A stretch of DNA of 5,357 nt from Chloroflexi bacterium RBG_16_64_43 (GCA_001796965.1 MGOA01000140.1:300-5656), one strand, 5' to 3'; positions 1-5,357 are shown, counted from the first letter of the stretch. The notes: generated by a model not told the origin, from the sequence alone. Program-made: numbers and translations.

Positions 1-2
1 CC

Positions 3-230
3 GCGCTCGGCATGGCACTCTATGGCGCGGCCTTCCTGCTCACGCGGCTCTCCGACCTCAGCGCCAGTCTGGGAATCGTGGCAATGCTACTCTTGATGTG
101 GCGCGAGCGGCAGCCCACGGTCGTCCTGCTTGGCACGCTGGGCATGATCCTCTTCGTTCCGCTGAAGATGCGGCTCGACAAGCCGCGCCGGGAGCAGATC
201 TCGGCAGGGAAACAGCGCACGCTCGCGTGA
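3..230 (+). CDS. C-terminal part of a membrane protein (5' end outside window); possibly PlsY-like
   Basis: The reading frame is open from the window edge (codons from base 3) and ends at TGA 228-230. An ATG at 12 exists but has no Shine-Dalgarno sequence before it, so this is more likely the tail of a longer gene. About 75 residues are visible. There are two hydrophobic segments, one around the 'AAFLLTR...LGIVAMLLLMW' stretch and one at 'TVVLLGTLGMILFVPLKM', followed by a basic, hydrophilic tail (KMRLDKPRREQ) that probably faces the cytoplasm. The 'FLLTRLSDLSASLG' run followed by a second membrane segment and a charged tail weakly resembles the C-terminal end of PlsY acyl-phosphate:glycerol-3-phosphate acyltransferases. 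The catalytic loops would lie upstream and cannot be checked. Membrane protein is fairly safe; the PlsY suggestion is a guess. Codon third positions are GC-rich, as expected for a real gene here. Confidence 0.6.
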   Translation, partial: ALGMALYGAAFLLTRLSDLSASLGIVAMLLLMWRERQPTVVLLGTLGMILFVPLKMRLDKPRREQISAGKQRTLA

Positions 231-305
231 TGGATGGGCAACCGCCACGGGCGTCAGCGACGCACGCTCTACTGCCACCGTCCGCGCGTCCGCGAGGCGC
301 AACTC

Positions 306-422
306 ATGGAAGAGATGCTTCTCCGCACTTACTGCGCGTGCGTCGCCGAGTTCTGCAAGAGCATCTGGGAGCACATCTTCGGCCGTCCCGTGCGCGTCGA
401 GGCTCTGAGCATCGTCAATTGA
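306..422 (+). CDS. Possible small hypothetical protein (38 aa), Cys-containing
   Basis: This short open frame begins at ATG 306, with GAGG at 294-297 eight bases upstream as a possible ribosome binding site. It ends at TGA 420-422. An in-frame ATG at 234 would give 62 residues, but the added part is Arg-rich and has no convincing ribosome binding site. About 32 of 38 codons end in G or C, which matches the real genes around it and favours coding over chance. The product starts MEEMLLRTYCACVAEF and contains three cysteines (CxC plus one four residues further on), then a Trp/His/Phe-rich segment. I do not recognise it. It lies in the same frame as the membrane protein that ends at 230, so it could also be a remnant of a longer gene or simply chance in GC-rich DNA. 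It sits 62 bases before the split-barrel gene. Confidence 0.35.
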   Translation: MEEMLLRTYCACVAEFCKSIWEHIFGRPVRVEALSIVN

Positions 423-484
423 GGCGGCGCGCACTGCTCGACCGCCACGCACCTTCCAGATTCGATCCGCATGAGAGGAAGCCC

Positions 485-955
485 ATGACTCCCGATAACA
501 AACTGACCCGTGACCGCCAGGTGATCGACCGCGTCCTGCACGCCAGCCAGGTCCTTCGGCTGGGTCTTTCAGTGGAGGGTCAACCTTTCATCTTCCCGCT
601 CGCCTTTGGCTACGACGGCCGCTCGATCTACTTTCACACCGCCAGGGAAGGCGCGAAGCTCGAGCTCTTCGAGCGCAGCCCGCAAGCCTGCCTCGAGTTC
701 GAGCACGGGGTCCGCCTCCTGCGCGACGACCCTGATCCCTGCAAGTGGTCCTTCGCTTACGAGAGCGTCATCGGCCGCGGGCGTGTGGCCGAGCTCAGCG
801 AGCCCGCCGAGAAGGAACGCGGGCTGCGCGAGATCATTCGCCACTACGCCGGCGCGGAGGTGGCCGTGCCGCTCGAGAACCTGGACAAGATTCGCGTCTG
901 GAGCGTCACGCTCGAGGCAGTCACCGGGAGGCGCTCCCACGTGGACGACTCCTAA
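485..955 (+). CDS. NimA-like pyridoxamine 5'-phosphate oxidase family (FMN-binding split barrel) protein
   Basis: The product has 156 residues, the usual size of single-domain Nim-type split-barrel proteins. Family landmarks appear in order: 'LTRDRQVID' near residue 7, a helix and first strand to about 30, 'PFIFPLAFGYDG' at 34-45, 'IYFHTAREGAKLELF' at 48-62, 'PQACLEFE' at 66-73, 'SVIGRGRV' at 94-101, a helix near 'EKERGLREIIRHYAG', and a C-terminal strand ending 'LEAVTGRRS'. Members of this family (Pyridox_ox_2 / NimA type) bind FMN or similar cofactors as dimers in the cytoplasm. Some reduce nitroimidazoles, but most have unknown substrates, so resistance should not be assumed. The start is ATG 485, with GAGG at 475-478 six bases upstream. 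The same frame stays open further upstream to 98, but that part has poor codon bias and an Arg/His-rich composition, so it is not included. The stop is TAA 953-955. Confidence 0.9.
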   Translation: MTPDNKLTRDRQVIDRVLHASQVLRLGLSVEGQPFIFPLAFGYDGRSIYFHTAREGAKLELFERSPQACLEFEHGVRLLRDDPDPCKWSFAYESVIGRGRVAELSEPAEKERGLREIIRHYAGAEVAVPLENLDKIRVWSVTLEAVTGRRSHVDDS

Positions 956-1004
956 ACGCCCACCGCGGGCCGTTTGCTAGGGAAGCCGGAACACCGCAGT
1001 ACTC

Positions 1005-1021
1005 ACGCCGCCGCGCGGCGT
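1005..1021. repeat. Inverted repeat, possible transcription-end hairpin after the split-barrel gene
   Basis: ACGCCGC (1005-1011) pairs perfectly with GCGGCGT (1015-1021) across a three-base loop, giving a 7-bp GC-rich stem about 50 bases after the stop of the split-barrel gene. Only two T residues follow, so it is not a classical intrinsic terminator. Short palindromes are common by chance in DNA this GC-rich. The rest of the gap 956-1119 shows nothing else apart from the dodecin ribosome binding site. Confidence 0.35.
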
Positions 1022-1119
1022 TGGCCGACGTGGCTCGCGCTGGCCGGCGACGACTCCCGGGCCAAAAAGGCTCCAATTCATCCGCCGCACATCCTCGCGA
1101 TGTCCGATGGGAGGCCACG

Positions 1120-1335
1120 ATGACAGAGAGTGTCTATAAGATCATCGAGTTGGTGGGCACGAGCAGCGAATCGTGGGAGAAGGCCGCCGCCGCGGCGGTC
1201 GAGATGGCTGCCCACAGCCTGCGCGACATGCGCATCGCCGAGGTGAGCCAACTCGACATGCAGATCGAGGACGGCACGATCCGCCTGTACCGCGCAAAGG
1301 TCAAGCTATCGTTCAAATTCGAAGGCCGCGACTAG
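1120..1335 (+). CDS. Dodecin family protein, Trp-less type
   Basis: The product has 71 residues and matches dodecin along its whole length: 'VYKIIELVGTSSESWEKA' at 5-22, a helix rich in alanine, 'SLRDMRIAEVSQLDMQIEDG' at 33-52, and a last strand 'YRAKVKLSFKFEG' at 57-69. Dodecins are small beta-alpha-beta-beta proteins that assemble into hollow 12-mers. They store riboflavin, FMN or other ligands in the cytoplasm and so buffer free flavin. In flavin-binding members a tryptophan (Trp36 in the Halobacterium protein) stacks on the isoalloxazine ring. By alignment of 'VVWAEV' with 'MRIAEV', that position is Ile39 here. The same type of replacement occurs in mycobacterial Rv0379 (calcium dodecin), so ligand choice may differ from flavin. 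The start is ATG 1120, with GGGAGG at 1109-1114 five bases upstream. The stop is TAG 1333-1335. Confidence 0.93.
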   Translation: MTESVYKIIELVGTSSESWEKAAAAAVEMAAHSLRDMRIAEVSQLDMQIEDGTIRLYRAKVKLSFKFEGRD

Positions 1336-1336
1336 A

Positions 1337-1364
1337 CCCGCAATGGCGGGCGGGTGCCCCGCCC
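1337..1364. repeat. Two overlapping inverted repeats just after dodecin; possible terminator
   Basis: Immediately after the dodecin stop, CCCGC (1337-1341) can pair with GCGGG (1346-1350) over an AATG loop. GGGCGG (1348-1353) can pair with CCGCCC (1359-1364) over a five-base loop. The two stems share bases 1348-1350, so full formation of one excludes the other. There is no U-tract. The position suggests an RNA 3' end, but the evidence is structural only. The remainder of the gap to 1498 shows no other clear element. Confidence 0.35.
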
Positions 1365-1483
1365 CGGAGTTCGGCTCGGACGACGAGCTGCGTCTCGCGC
1401 AGAGCGGGACGCCGCTCTCACGCGCCGCCTGCAACCCGCACACGCGGATTGTCGTATATCGGCTGGGAGCGCACATTGACTTT

Positions 1484-1490
1484 GGAGAAG
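1484..1490 (+). promoter_or_regulatory. Ribosome binding site choosing the first of two adjacent ATGs
   Basis: GGAGAAG lies eight bases before ATG 1499 and eleven before the neighbouring in-frame ATG 1502. The spacing favours 1499 as the start of the Pro/Thr-linker lipoprotein. It also argues against the longer open frame back to 1343. Confidence 0.6.
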
Positions 1491-1498
1491 CGAAACCC

Positions 1499-2350
1499 AT
1501 GATGCCAAGACGGCTTGCATGCATCGCCGCGGTGATTCTCCTCAGCGGATGTTCGTTGGGCGACGCGCCGACCGCCCCGCCAACCATCCCGCCGCCGGGG
1601 CTCACTCTGCCACCGGCCTGGACACCCACGCCGACCTCCACGCTACGTCCCCCAGCCTCCACCACGACGCCAGCGCCCACGGGCACTCCGCGCGCCTCGT
1701 CTGAGACCAGCACGCGCACACCCGCGCCGCCGCTCGAACGCGCGACCGCCGCGGCCGGCTCGCTGGAGATCGCCGGCTGGAAGAGAATCGACACGGGCCA
1801 CGCCTACTTCTGGCTTCCGCAAACGTACGAGGTGGCAGATCTGGGCGGGCTGGGCGACATGATGGAGATACTTATGATCGCGCTGGTGCAGGGCCTAACT
1901 GAGGGATTTCAGGAGTTGGCCGGCGCAGGAACGCCGGGGCCCACGCCGACGATGATGTCGCTCGAGGAGATGCGCGCCGGATTCGACATCGACCTCTTGA
2001 TGGCGGCCGAGAAAGACCTCGGGGCAGCGGTGTTTGTCGTCGGCGAACCCGTCGCGGGCACGCCGGACCTGGCCGCGCTTCTCGACGAGGCCGTGCAGGG
2101 CGTCAAGGGCTTGCGCGAGGTCAAGAGTCGGCACTTGGTCGAGGGCGCACCGTACCCGACGGCGCGCGCCATTGTCACCGCTGAGGATCCCGAGTCCGGT
2201 AGCCTCTCGCAGCAGGCGCTATACGTCGTTCACGCGAAGGATCGCTCCTACACTTTCTCCTGTCAGACGTCCCCCGCCGATTTCGCAAGTATGCTGCTGG
2301 TTTTCGAGCGCAGCGCGCTCAGCCTCACGCCTCATCCGCCAGCCGAGTAG
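1499..2350 (+). CDS. Lipoprotein with Pro/Thr-rich linker and uncharacterised C-terminal domain
   Basis: The product has 283 residues. A short basic N-terminus (MMPRR), a hydrophobic stretch and the lipobox 'LLSGC' with Cys18 mark a signal-peptidase-II lipoprotein. It would be anchored by its lipid on the outer side of the cytoplasmic membrane. Residues about 23-79 are a low-complexity Pro/Thr/Ser/Ala linker, including 'TPTPTST', that probably holds the domain away from the membrane. The folded part starts near 'LEIAGWKRID' (about 89). It contains a 'YFWLPQTYEV' strand, a hydrophobic helix with a second small 'GTPGPTPT' break, and ends in 'ALYVVHAKDRSYTFSCQTS' and 'LLVFERSALSLTP'. This strand/helix order vaguely recalls PsbP/Mog1-like domains in other bacterial lipoproteins, but I cannot assign a family or function. 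The stop is TAG 2348-2350. The next lipoprotein gene follows 117 bases later, so co-transcription is possible. Confidence 0.85.
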   Translation: MMPRRLACIAAVILLSGCSLGDAPTAPPTIPPPGLTLPPAWTPTPTSTLRPPASTTTPAPTGTPRASSETSTRTPAPPLERATAAAGSLEIAGWKRIDTGHAYFWLPQTYEVADLGGLGDMMEILMIALVQGLTEGFQELAGAGTPGPTPTMMSLEEMRAGFDIDLLMAAEKDLGAAVFVVGEPVAGTPDLAALLDEAVQGVKGLREVKSRHLVEGAPYPTARAIVTAEDPESGSLSQQALYVVHAKDRSYTFSCQTSPADFASMLLVFERSALSLTPHPPAE

Positions 2351-2357
2351 CCGGCCG

Positions 2358-2378
2358 GGCCGCTTTCCCTCCGCGGCC
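2358..2378. repeat. GC-rich inverted repeat between the two lipoprotein genes; possible terminator
   Basis: GGCCGC (2358-2363) pairs with GCGGCC (2373-2378) around the nine-base loop TTTCCCTCC. Two more pairs are possible outside a single G-G mismatch (C2356-G2380 and C2355-G2381). It begins seven bases after the stop of the first lipoprotein gene. No T-run follows, so termination or RNA 3'-end protection is only a suggestion. Confidence 0.4.
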
Positions 2379-2467
2379 GGGAGGCCTATCATTGATGCGT
2401 ATGGGGTGCCGTCTCGACCGCACCGCGTACGCCGCGCCGGCATTCCCCTACCCAAGGATGGGAAAAG

Positions 2468-3619
2468 ATGAAGACCTCCCGACCCCCGCGTATTCTCCTC
2501 CTCTCTTTCGGGCTGGCGACGCTCGCCGGCTGCTTCGGACCGCGCCCGATCGCCACCCTTCCTGCAACAGAGCTCGCAATCCAAGCCACCGGTCGCTGCG
2601 GCGACGGCAAGTGCCTCGAGATGGAAAGCAACGCGAACTGCCCAGCCGACTGCGGCCGGACCATCCCACCTTCTCAAGCGCCGCCCTCCGCCTCTCTCCC
2701 CGCCGCGACGACCGGCGCGCCCGGAAGCGGCATTGTCTACCTGGGGGTCATGGTTCACCTCGAAGGGTGGAACGACGACAAGAACCAGGAACGCTTCGCC
2801 GCCCATGCGGCTCAGGTACGCGGCACCGCGGATCTCTTCGGAAAGTACGGCGCCAAGCTCACCTTCGAGAGCAAGGAAGTCACCGATGGGATTCTGCGCT
2901 GGGGGGATAATGTATTGCTCGAAATGCAGGAGCGCGGACACGGGGTTGGCGTACATGCGGACTTGGGCGGCAGCCCGAGTACTGATTGCGCCGGGCTCGC
3001 CCCCGAGCTGCGCGCCGAACGCGAGCAGCTCGAGTCCCTCGGCGTGCGCGTGAGACACGTTTCGGGCAATGTATCCCATTGCGATTGGATCGCTGCCACG
3101 ATCGACGCCGGCTACTCGTTCACCACCGGCATCGTGGCCTACGGCGTGATGTCTATGCCTGCGGCCAACCGCCCTCCCGAGTTCCGCAACTGCAAGAGCC
3201 CATCCGCCTGTCACGATGTGTTCCCGCCTGAACTGGAGGACCGCCTCCACCCCTGGCGCCCGGCGAGCGGGACCGACTGGCTCACCCACGACCCGAATGG
3301 CCAACTGGTCATTCTGGCCTCCGCGCAGGGAATCGCATGCGCTCAGGAGGAAGCGTCCGGCGGGGATAAGATGAAGGGCTGCCTCTTCGAGCAAGCGGAC
3401 ATCCAGGCACTGATGGACGTCCTGGATCAGGCGCTCGAATTGGCTGCGCCGGACCAGGTCAACATCTTGTACTTCTCGTGGAGCTTGGGCTCCCCGCTTG
3501 ACCCGCTTTTGCTCGAGCAATGGCTCCAGGCGGTCGAACCGTATGTTCATGCGGGGCGCGTCCAGTGGAAAACCCTGCCCGAGATGTATGAGGCCTACGT
3601 GGCGTGGGAAGGCGGCTGA
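2468..3619 (+). CDS. Lipoprotein with Cys-rich module and divergent polysaccharide-deacetylase-like domain
   Basis: The product has 383 residues. A basic start (MKTSRPPR), a hydrophobic stretch and the lipobox 'LAGC' (Cys22) indicate a membrane-anchored extracytoplasmic lipoprotein. Residues 44-62 form a small module with cysteines 44, 49, 58 and 62 and Asp/Glu residues ('CGDGKC', 'NCPADC'). Its pattern recurs in Chloroflexota and archaeal surface proteins and may be disulphide- or metal-bound. A Pro/Ser/Ala linker follows to about 88. The main domain opens with a hydrophobic strand 'VYLGVMVHLEGW' (90-101), has 'ERGHGVGVHADLGG' at 155-168, then 'HVSGNVSHCDW' (197-207), 'HPWRPASGTDW' (261-271) and a late strand 'VNILYFSWSLG'. 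This order resembles the glycoside hydrolase/deacetylase barrel of NodB-like enzymes. The usual Asp-Asp pair and HxxxH motif are not intact; His97, Glu99, His163 and Asp165 are candidate replacements. Six further cysteines (174, 205, 242, 248, 291, 305) suggest disulphides. An AAGGA at 2454-2458 and GGGA at 2460-2463 precede ATG 2468. The substrate is unknown. Confidence 0.85.
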   Translation: MKTSRPPRILLLSFGLATLAGCFGPRPIATLPATELAIQATGRCGDGKCLEMESNANCPADCGRTIPPSQAPPSASLPAATTGAPGSGIVYLGVMVHLEGWNDDKNQERFAAHAAQVRGTADLFGKYGAKLTFESKEVTDGILRWGDNVLLEMQERGHGVGVHADLGGSPSTDCAGLAPELRAEREQLESLGVRVRHVSGNVSHCDWIAATIDAGYSFTTGIVAYGVMSMPAANRPPEFRNCKSPSACHDVFPPELEDRLHPWRPASGTDWLTHDPNGQLVILASAQGIACAQEEASGGDKMKGCLFEQADIQALMDVLDQALELAAPDQVNILYFSWSLGSPLDPLLLEQWLQAVEPYVHAGRVQWKTLPEMYEAYVAWEGG

Positions 3620-3625
3620 GCCGCC
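3611..3625. repeat. Perfect hairpin with the stop codon as its loop
   Basis: GGCGGC (3611-3616) and GCCGCC (3620-3625) are exact reverse complements. The three bases between them are the TGA stop (3617-3619) of the deacetylase-like lipoprotein gene. A three-base loop is tight but possible. There is no T-run, although a small palindrome (GGATTATCC, 3626-3634) follows directly. It could mark the transcript end or be chance, because the last codons (Gly-Gly) are GC-rich. From 3635 to about 3745 I see nothing else that I can support. Confidence 0.4.
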
Positions 3626-3745
3626 GGATTATCCTCCTTGCCTCGCAGACGCCTCGCGAGTGGGACTTGCGAGAGACGACCCTGGATGCACGACCTGACA
3701 AATCCCGGTCAGACGGAGGGATAATCGCTGAGACCGCCAACCTCC

Positions 3746-4278
3746 ACCGACATTCCGACCATTCTCACGCTGCGGCAGGACCCGTAGGTTACTCGGCATA
3801 TCGGCGGGCCGCGTGAGCTCCACTCAATCGCAGACCACTTCGAGCACAACGCCGCCGACCTCAGCGCATGGCCATTGAGGAACGCGATTGGAGGTGGTCG
3901 CTGATCGAACCGGGGACAAACCGTTTCGCCGGCCTAGGCTCGCGCATCGAAAAGGGTGTGGATGGGCAGGTCGACATCGAATTGGGTTACTTCTTGCTAC
4001 CCGCCTCCTGGCGTAAGGGATACGCTGGCGAGGCTTCGCGACGTGTCATACAGTTCGGTTTTGTGCAATTCGGCCAAGCCTCGCTCATCGCGAGGATCGA
4101 TCCGCACAACGAGGCGTCGCCGGCCGTGGCCCGCCACCGAGGCATGGGCCACGAACGCGCCGCCCTTCGGCCCGATGGCGTCACCAGGCAAATCTACCGT
4201 CTGTGGGCGTCGGGCGCCGCGCATCTCTGTGAAAGCTCAAGCTTGCCCAGCCCTGTTCGCTTCGGCTATGGCCGGTGA
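3746..4278 (+). pseudogene. Decayed RimJ/RimL-like GNAT N-acetyltransferase
   Basis: Intact relatives transfer acetyl from acetyl-CoA to an amine and run about 170-190 residues. Here the parts are split over two frames. Frame 2 from 3746 reads 'TDIPTILTLRQDP', a TAG at 3785-3787, then 'VTRHIGGPRELHSIADHFEHNAADLSAW'. This follows the family start 'IPTLETERL...DPEVTRHIGGP', but about 20 codons between 'ILT' and 'LRQDP' are missing and the TAG sits where Glu (GAG) is expected. Frame 1 then carries the rest: 'RWSLIEPGTNRFAGLGS', 'IELGYFLLPASWRKGYAGEASRRVI' (acetyl-CoA loop 'WRKGYAGEA'), 'DPHNEASPAVARHRGMGHERA' and 'DGVTRQIYRLWA', ending at TGA 4276-4278. The frame change lies between about 3860 and 3897. 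No start codon with a ribosome binding site is visible at the old N-terminus. The open stretch from ATG 3868 (136 codons) lacks a Shine-Dalgarno sequence and the N-terminal third of the fold, and its last 20 or so residues look like run-on past the original end. Confidence 0.75.
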
Positions 4279-4354
4279 CCCGGCTGCGACTCACGATAGC
4301 GCGGCCATTCCAACGGAGTAACCTCGGCTTGCAGGGGTTCATCAGGGAGGCACG

Positions 4355-5275
4355 ATGAATGCGAAGCAGCAAAGCGGTGTGCTTGTTATCCAACCCCAGC
4401 ACGTGCTCGAGGGGGCCGGCGTGCGGCTGCAACGCAGCCTGGGCACCCCGCACTTCAGCTACCTCGACCCGTTCCTTCTGTTCGACGACTTCAGCTCGCC
4501 CAACACCGACGACTATGTGCGCGGCTTCCCCTGGCACCCGCATCGCGGCATCGAGACCGTGACCTACATCCTCAGCGGCCAAGTGAGGCACCTCGACAGC
4601 CTGGGCAATGGCGGCACCCTCGGCGCAGGCGAGGTGCAGTGGATGAGCTCGGGCAGCGGGATCATGCACGAGGAAATGCCGCAGCCTACTTCTGAACCAT
4701 TGGTCGGCTTCCAGTTGTGGGTCAATCTCCCGGCGCGCGAGAAGATGTCGACGCCACGATACCAAAACATCCCAGCCCATAGCATCCCCACCGTATCCCT
4801 CGGCAGCGGAGTCACCGCGCGCATTGTCGCGGGAACGCTGGGCGGGGTCCGCGGCCCTGTCACCGATATCGCCGTCTCACCCACCTACTGGGACATTGCG
4901 TTGGAGGCTGGGGCCGCGGCCGTGCTGTCCATCTCCCCGGGAGATTCGGCTTTCGCGTATGTGTTCCAAGGAGACATCGATCTTCAGACACCGGAAGGCA
5001 TGGCCACCCGCGCCGCCGCCCGCTGCCTGGCCGTAGTTCAAGCCGCGCAGGAAGTGAGGCTGGCGACCGATTCAAAGGGGGGTCGCCTGTTGTGGGTGGC
5101 CGGGACACCTCTGCACGAGCCAATAGCCCGTTACGGCCCATTCGTGATGAACACGCGCGAAGAAATCCAGCAGGCGCTCACTGATCTGCAACAGGGGACC
5201 TTTATCCGCGCTCAGCCGCGAAGCGATCCTCGCCAATGGTATGGCGCCCGCGAGGAAAGTGGCGGCGCCGGGTAG
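4355..5275 (+). CDS. Pirin family protein (bicupin metalloprotein)
   Basis: The product has 306 residues, the usual length for two-domain pirins. The N-terminal cupin shows 'LDPFLLFDDF' (37-46), 'GFPWHPHRGIETVTYILSG' (57-75), 'HLDSLGNGGTLGAGEVQWM' and 'GSGIMHEEMP' (100-109), followed by 'GFQLWVNLP'. The metal ligands of human pirin (His56, His58, His101, Glu103) correspond to His61, His63, His105 and Glu107, so an Fe-type site is expected to be intact. The second cupin spans about 155-280, with 'GDSAFAYVFQGDI' and 'LLWVAGTPLHEPIARYGPFVMNTREEI', a hallmark pirin end. Characterised bacterial pirins include a quercetin 2,3-dioxygenase (YhhW) and regulators of pyruvate metabolism; the role here is unknown. 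It is a cytoplasmic protein with no signal peptide. The start is ATG 4355 with AGGGAGG at 4344-4350. The stop is TAG 5273-5275. The gene follows the GNAT remnant after a 76-base gap in which I see no other element. Confidence 0.95.
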   Translation: MNAKQQSGVLVIQPQHVLEGAGVRLQRSLGTPHFSYLDPFLLFDDFSSPNTDDYVRGFPWHPHRGIETVTYILSGQVRHLDSLGNGGTLGAGEVQWMSSGSGIMHEEMPQPTSEPLVGFQLWVNLPAREKMSTPRYQNIPAHSIPTVSLGSGVTARIVAGTLGGVRGPVTDIAVSPTYWDIALEAGAAAVLSISPGDSAFAYVFQGDIDLQTPEGMATRAAARCLAVVQAAQEVRLATDSKGGRLLWVAGTPLHEPIARYGPFVMNTREEIQQALTDLQQGTFIRAQPRSDPRQWYGAREESGGAG

Positions 5276-5354
5276 ACTCTGGCGTTCGCCGTTTCGGTCT
5301 CTTCCCTCCCGCAGCGAGAACGAATGCAATTCTACGGGGCCCCAGGATGAACAC

Positions 5355-5357
5355 ATG
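5355..5357 (+). other. Possible start codon of a next gene at the window edge
   Basis: The window ends on ATG 5355-5357, with AGGA at 5344-5347 seven bases upstream, which is good Shine-Dalgarno spacing. Another ATG at 5347 has no such site. Nothing of the product can be seen. The bases between the pirin stop and here include the palindrome GGGGCCCC (5336-5343) and no convincing terminator. Confidence 0.25.

Noticed and set aside
228..230. TGA read as an amino acid, joining the membrane protein to the ORF ending at 422
   Set aside because: TGA also ends the deacetylase-like gene cleanly at 3617-3619, and tryptophan is encoded by TGG throughout. There is no reason to assume recoding.
87..452. 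121-codon open frame on the - strand
   Set aside because: It is antisense to the membrane-protein tail and the small ORF, and its composition (Arg, Ala, His, Glu) is typical of a shadow frame. No family resemblance is seen.
98..484. N-terminal extension of the split-barrel protein
   Set aside because: The extension is Arg/His/Pro-rich, has low third-position GC and overlaps the upstream gene. The ribosome binding site and the family length both support ATG 485.
745..1119. Upstream extension of the dodecin frame
   Set aside because: It overlaps the split-barrel gene out of frame and codes for a low-complexity basic sequence. Dodecins are about 70 residues, and a strong GGGAGG precedes ATG 1120.
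1476..1481. TTGACT resembling a -35 promoter element
   Set aside because: It lies only 18 bases before the start codon and is followed directly by the ribosome binding site, leaving no room for a -10 element and a leader.
2219..3550. 443-codon open frame on the - strand
   Set aside because: It runs antisense through two well-supported lipoprotein genes and their gap. Its product is Arg/Gly/Ala-rich, with no domain or signal and no credible ribosome binding site. It is a shadow of GC-rich codon usage.
4181..4780. 199-codon open frame on the - strand
   Set aside because: It is antisense to the pirin 5' half and the GNAT remnant. It shows no domain, and pirin on the + strand has all its hallmark residues.

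Overview
The window is GC-rich DNA with every supported gene on the + strand. It carries ordinary bacterial housekeeping or accessory genes separated by short gaps of about 75-165 bases, except for a 248-base stretch (3620-3867) that partly holds a decayed gene. Two lipoproteins have a lipobox followed by a Pro/Thr/Ala/Ser-rich linker, and one of them carries a Cys-rich 'CGDG-C ... NCP-DC' module. That style is common in Chloroflexota (Anaerolineae-like) genomes, so such a host is my best guess. It is an inference from protein style, not from a marker gene.

Layout: (1) 3-230, the C-terminal end of a membrane protein cut by the window edge, weakly reminiscent of the PlsY acyltransferase C-terminus. 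(2) 306-422, a possible small Cys-containing protein that I do not recognise. (3) 485-955, a NimA-like FMN-binding split-barrel (PPOX-type) protein. (4) 1120-1335, a dodecin whose flavin-stacking tryptophan position is an isoleucine, like the calcium-dodecin branch. (5) 1499-2350, a lipoprotein with a long Pro/Thr linker and an uncharacterised C-terminal domain. (6) 2468-3619, a lipoprotein with a Cys-rich module and a divergent polysaccharide-deacetylase-like barrel. (7) about 3746-4278, a decayed RimJ-like GNAT acetyltransferase with an internal deletion, an amber codon and a frameshift. (8) 4355-5275, a pirin with the full metal-binding set (His61, His63, His105, Glu107). (9) 5276-5357, a short tail that may hold the start of another gene.

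How the genes might work together: the split-barrel protein and dodecin are both potentially flavin-related, and pirin is a redox-linked cupin, so a loose stress or redox theme is possible. Each gene has its own Shine-Dalgarno sequence and gap, and no tight operon is visible. The two lipoproteins are neighbours and probably both sit on the outer face of the cytoplasmic membrane. I see no CRISPR array, tRNA, rRNA, insertion sequence or phage gene. No clear new multi-gene system is visible. The most distinctive items are the deacetylase-like lipoprotein, the Trp-less dodecin and the GNAT pseudogene.
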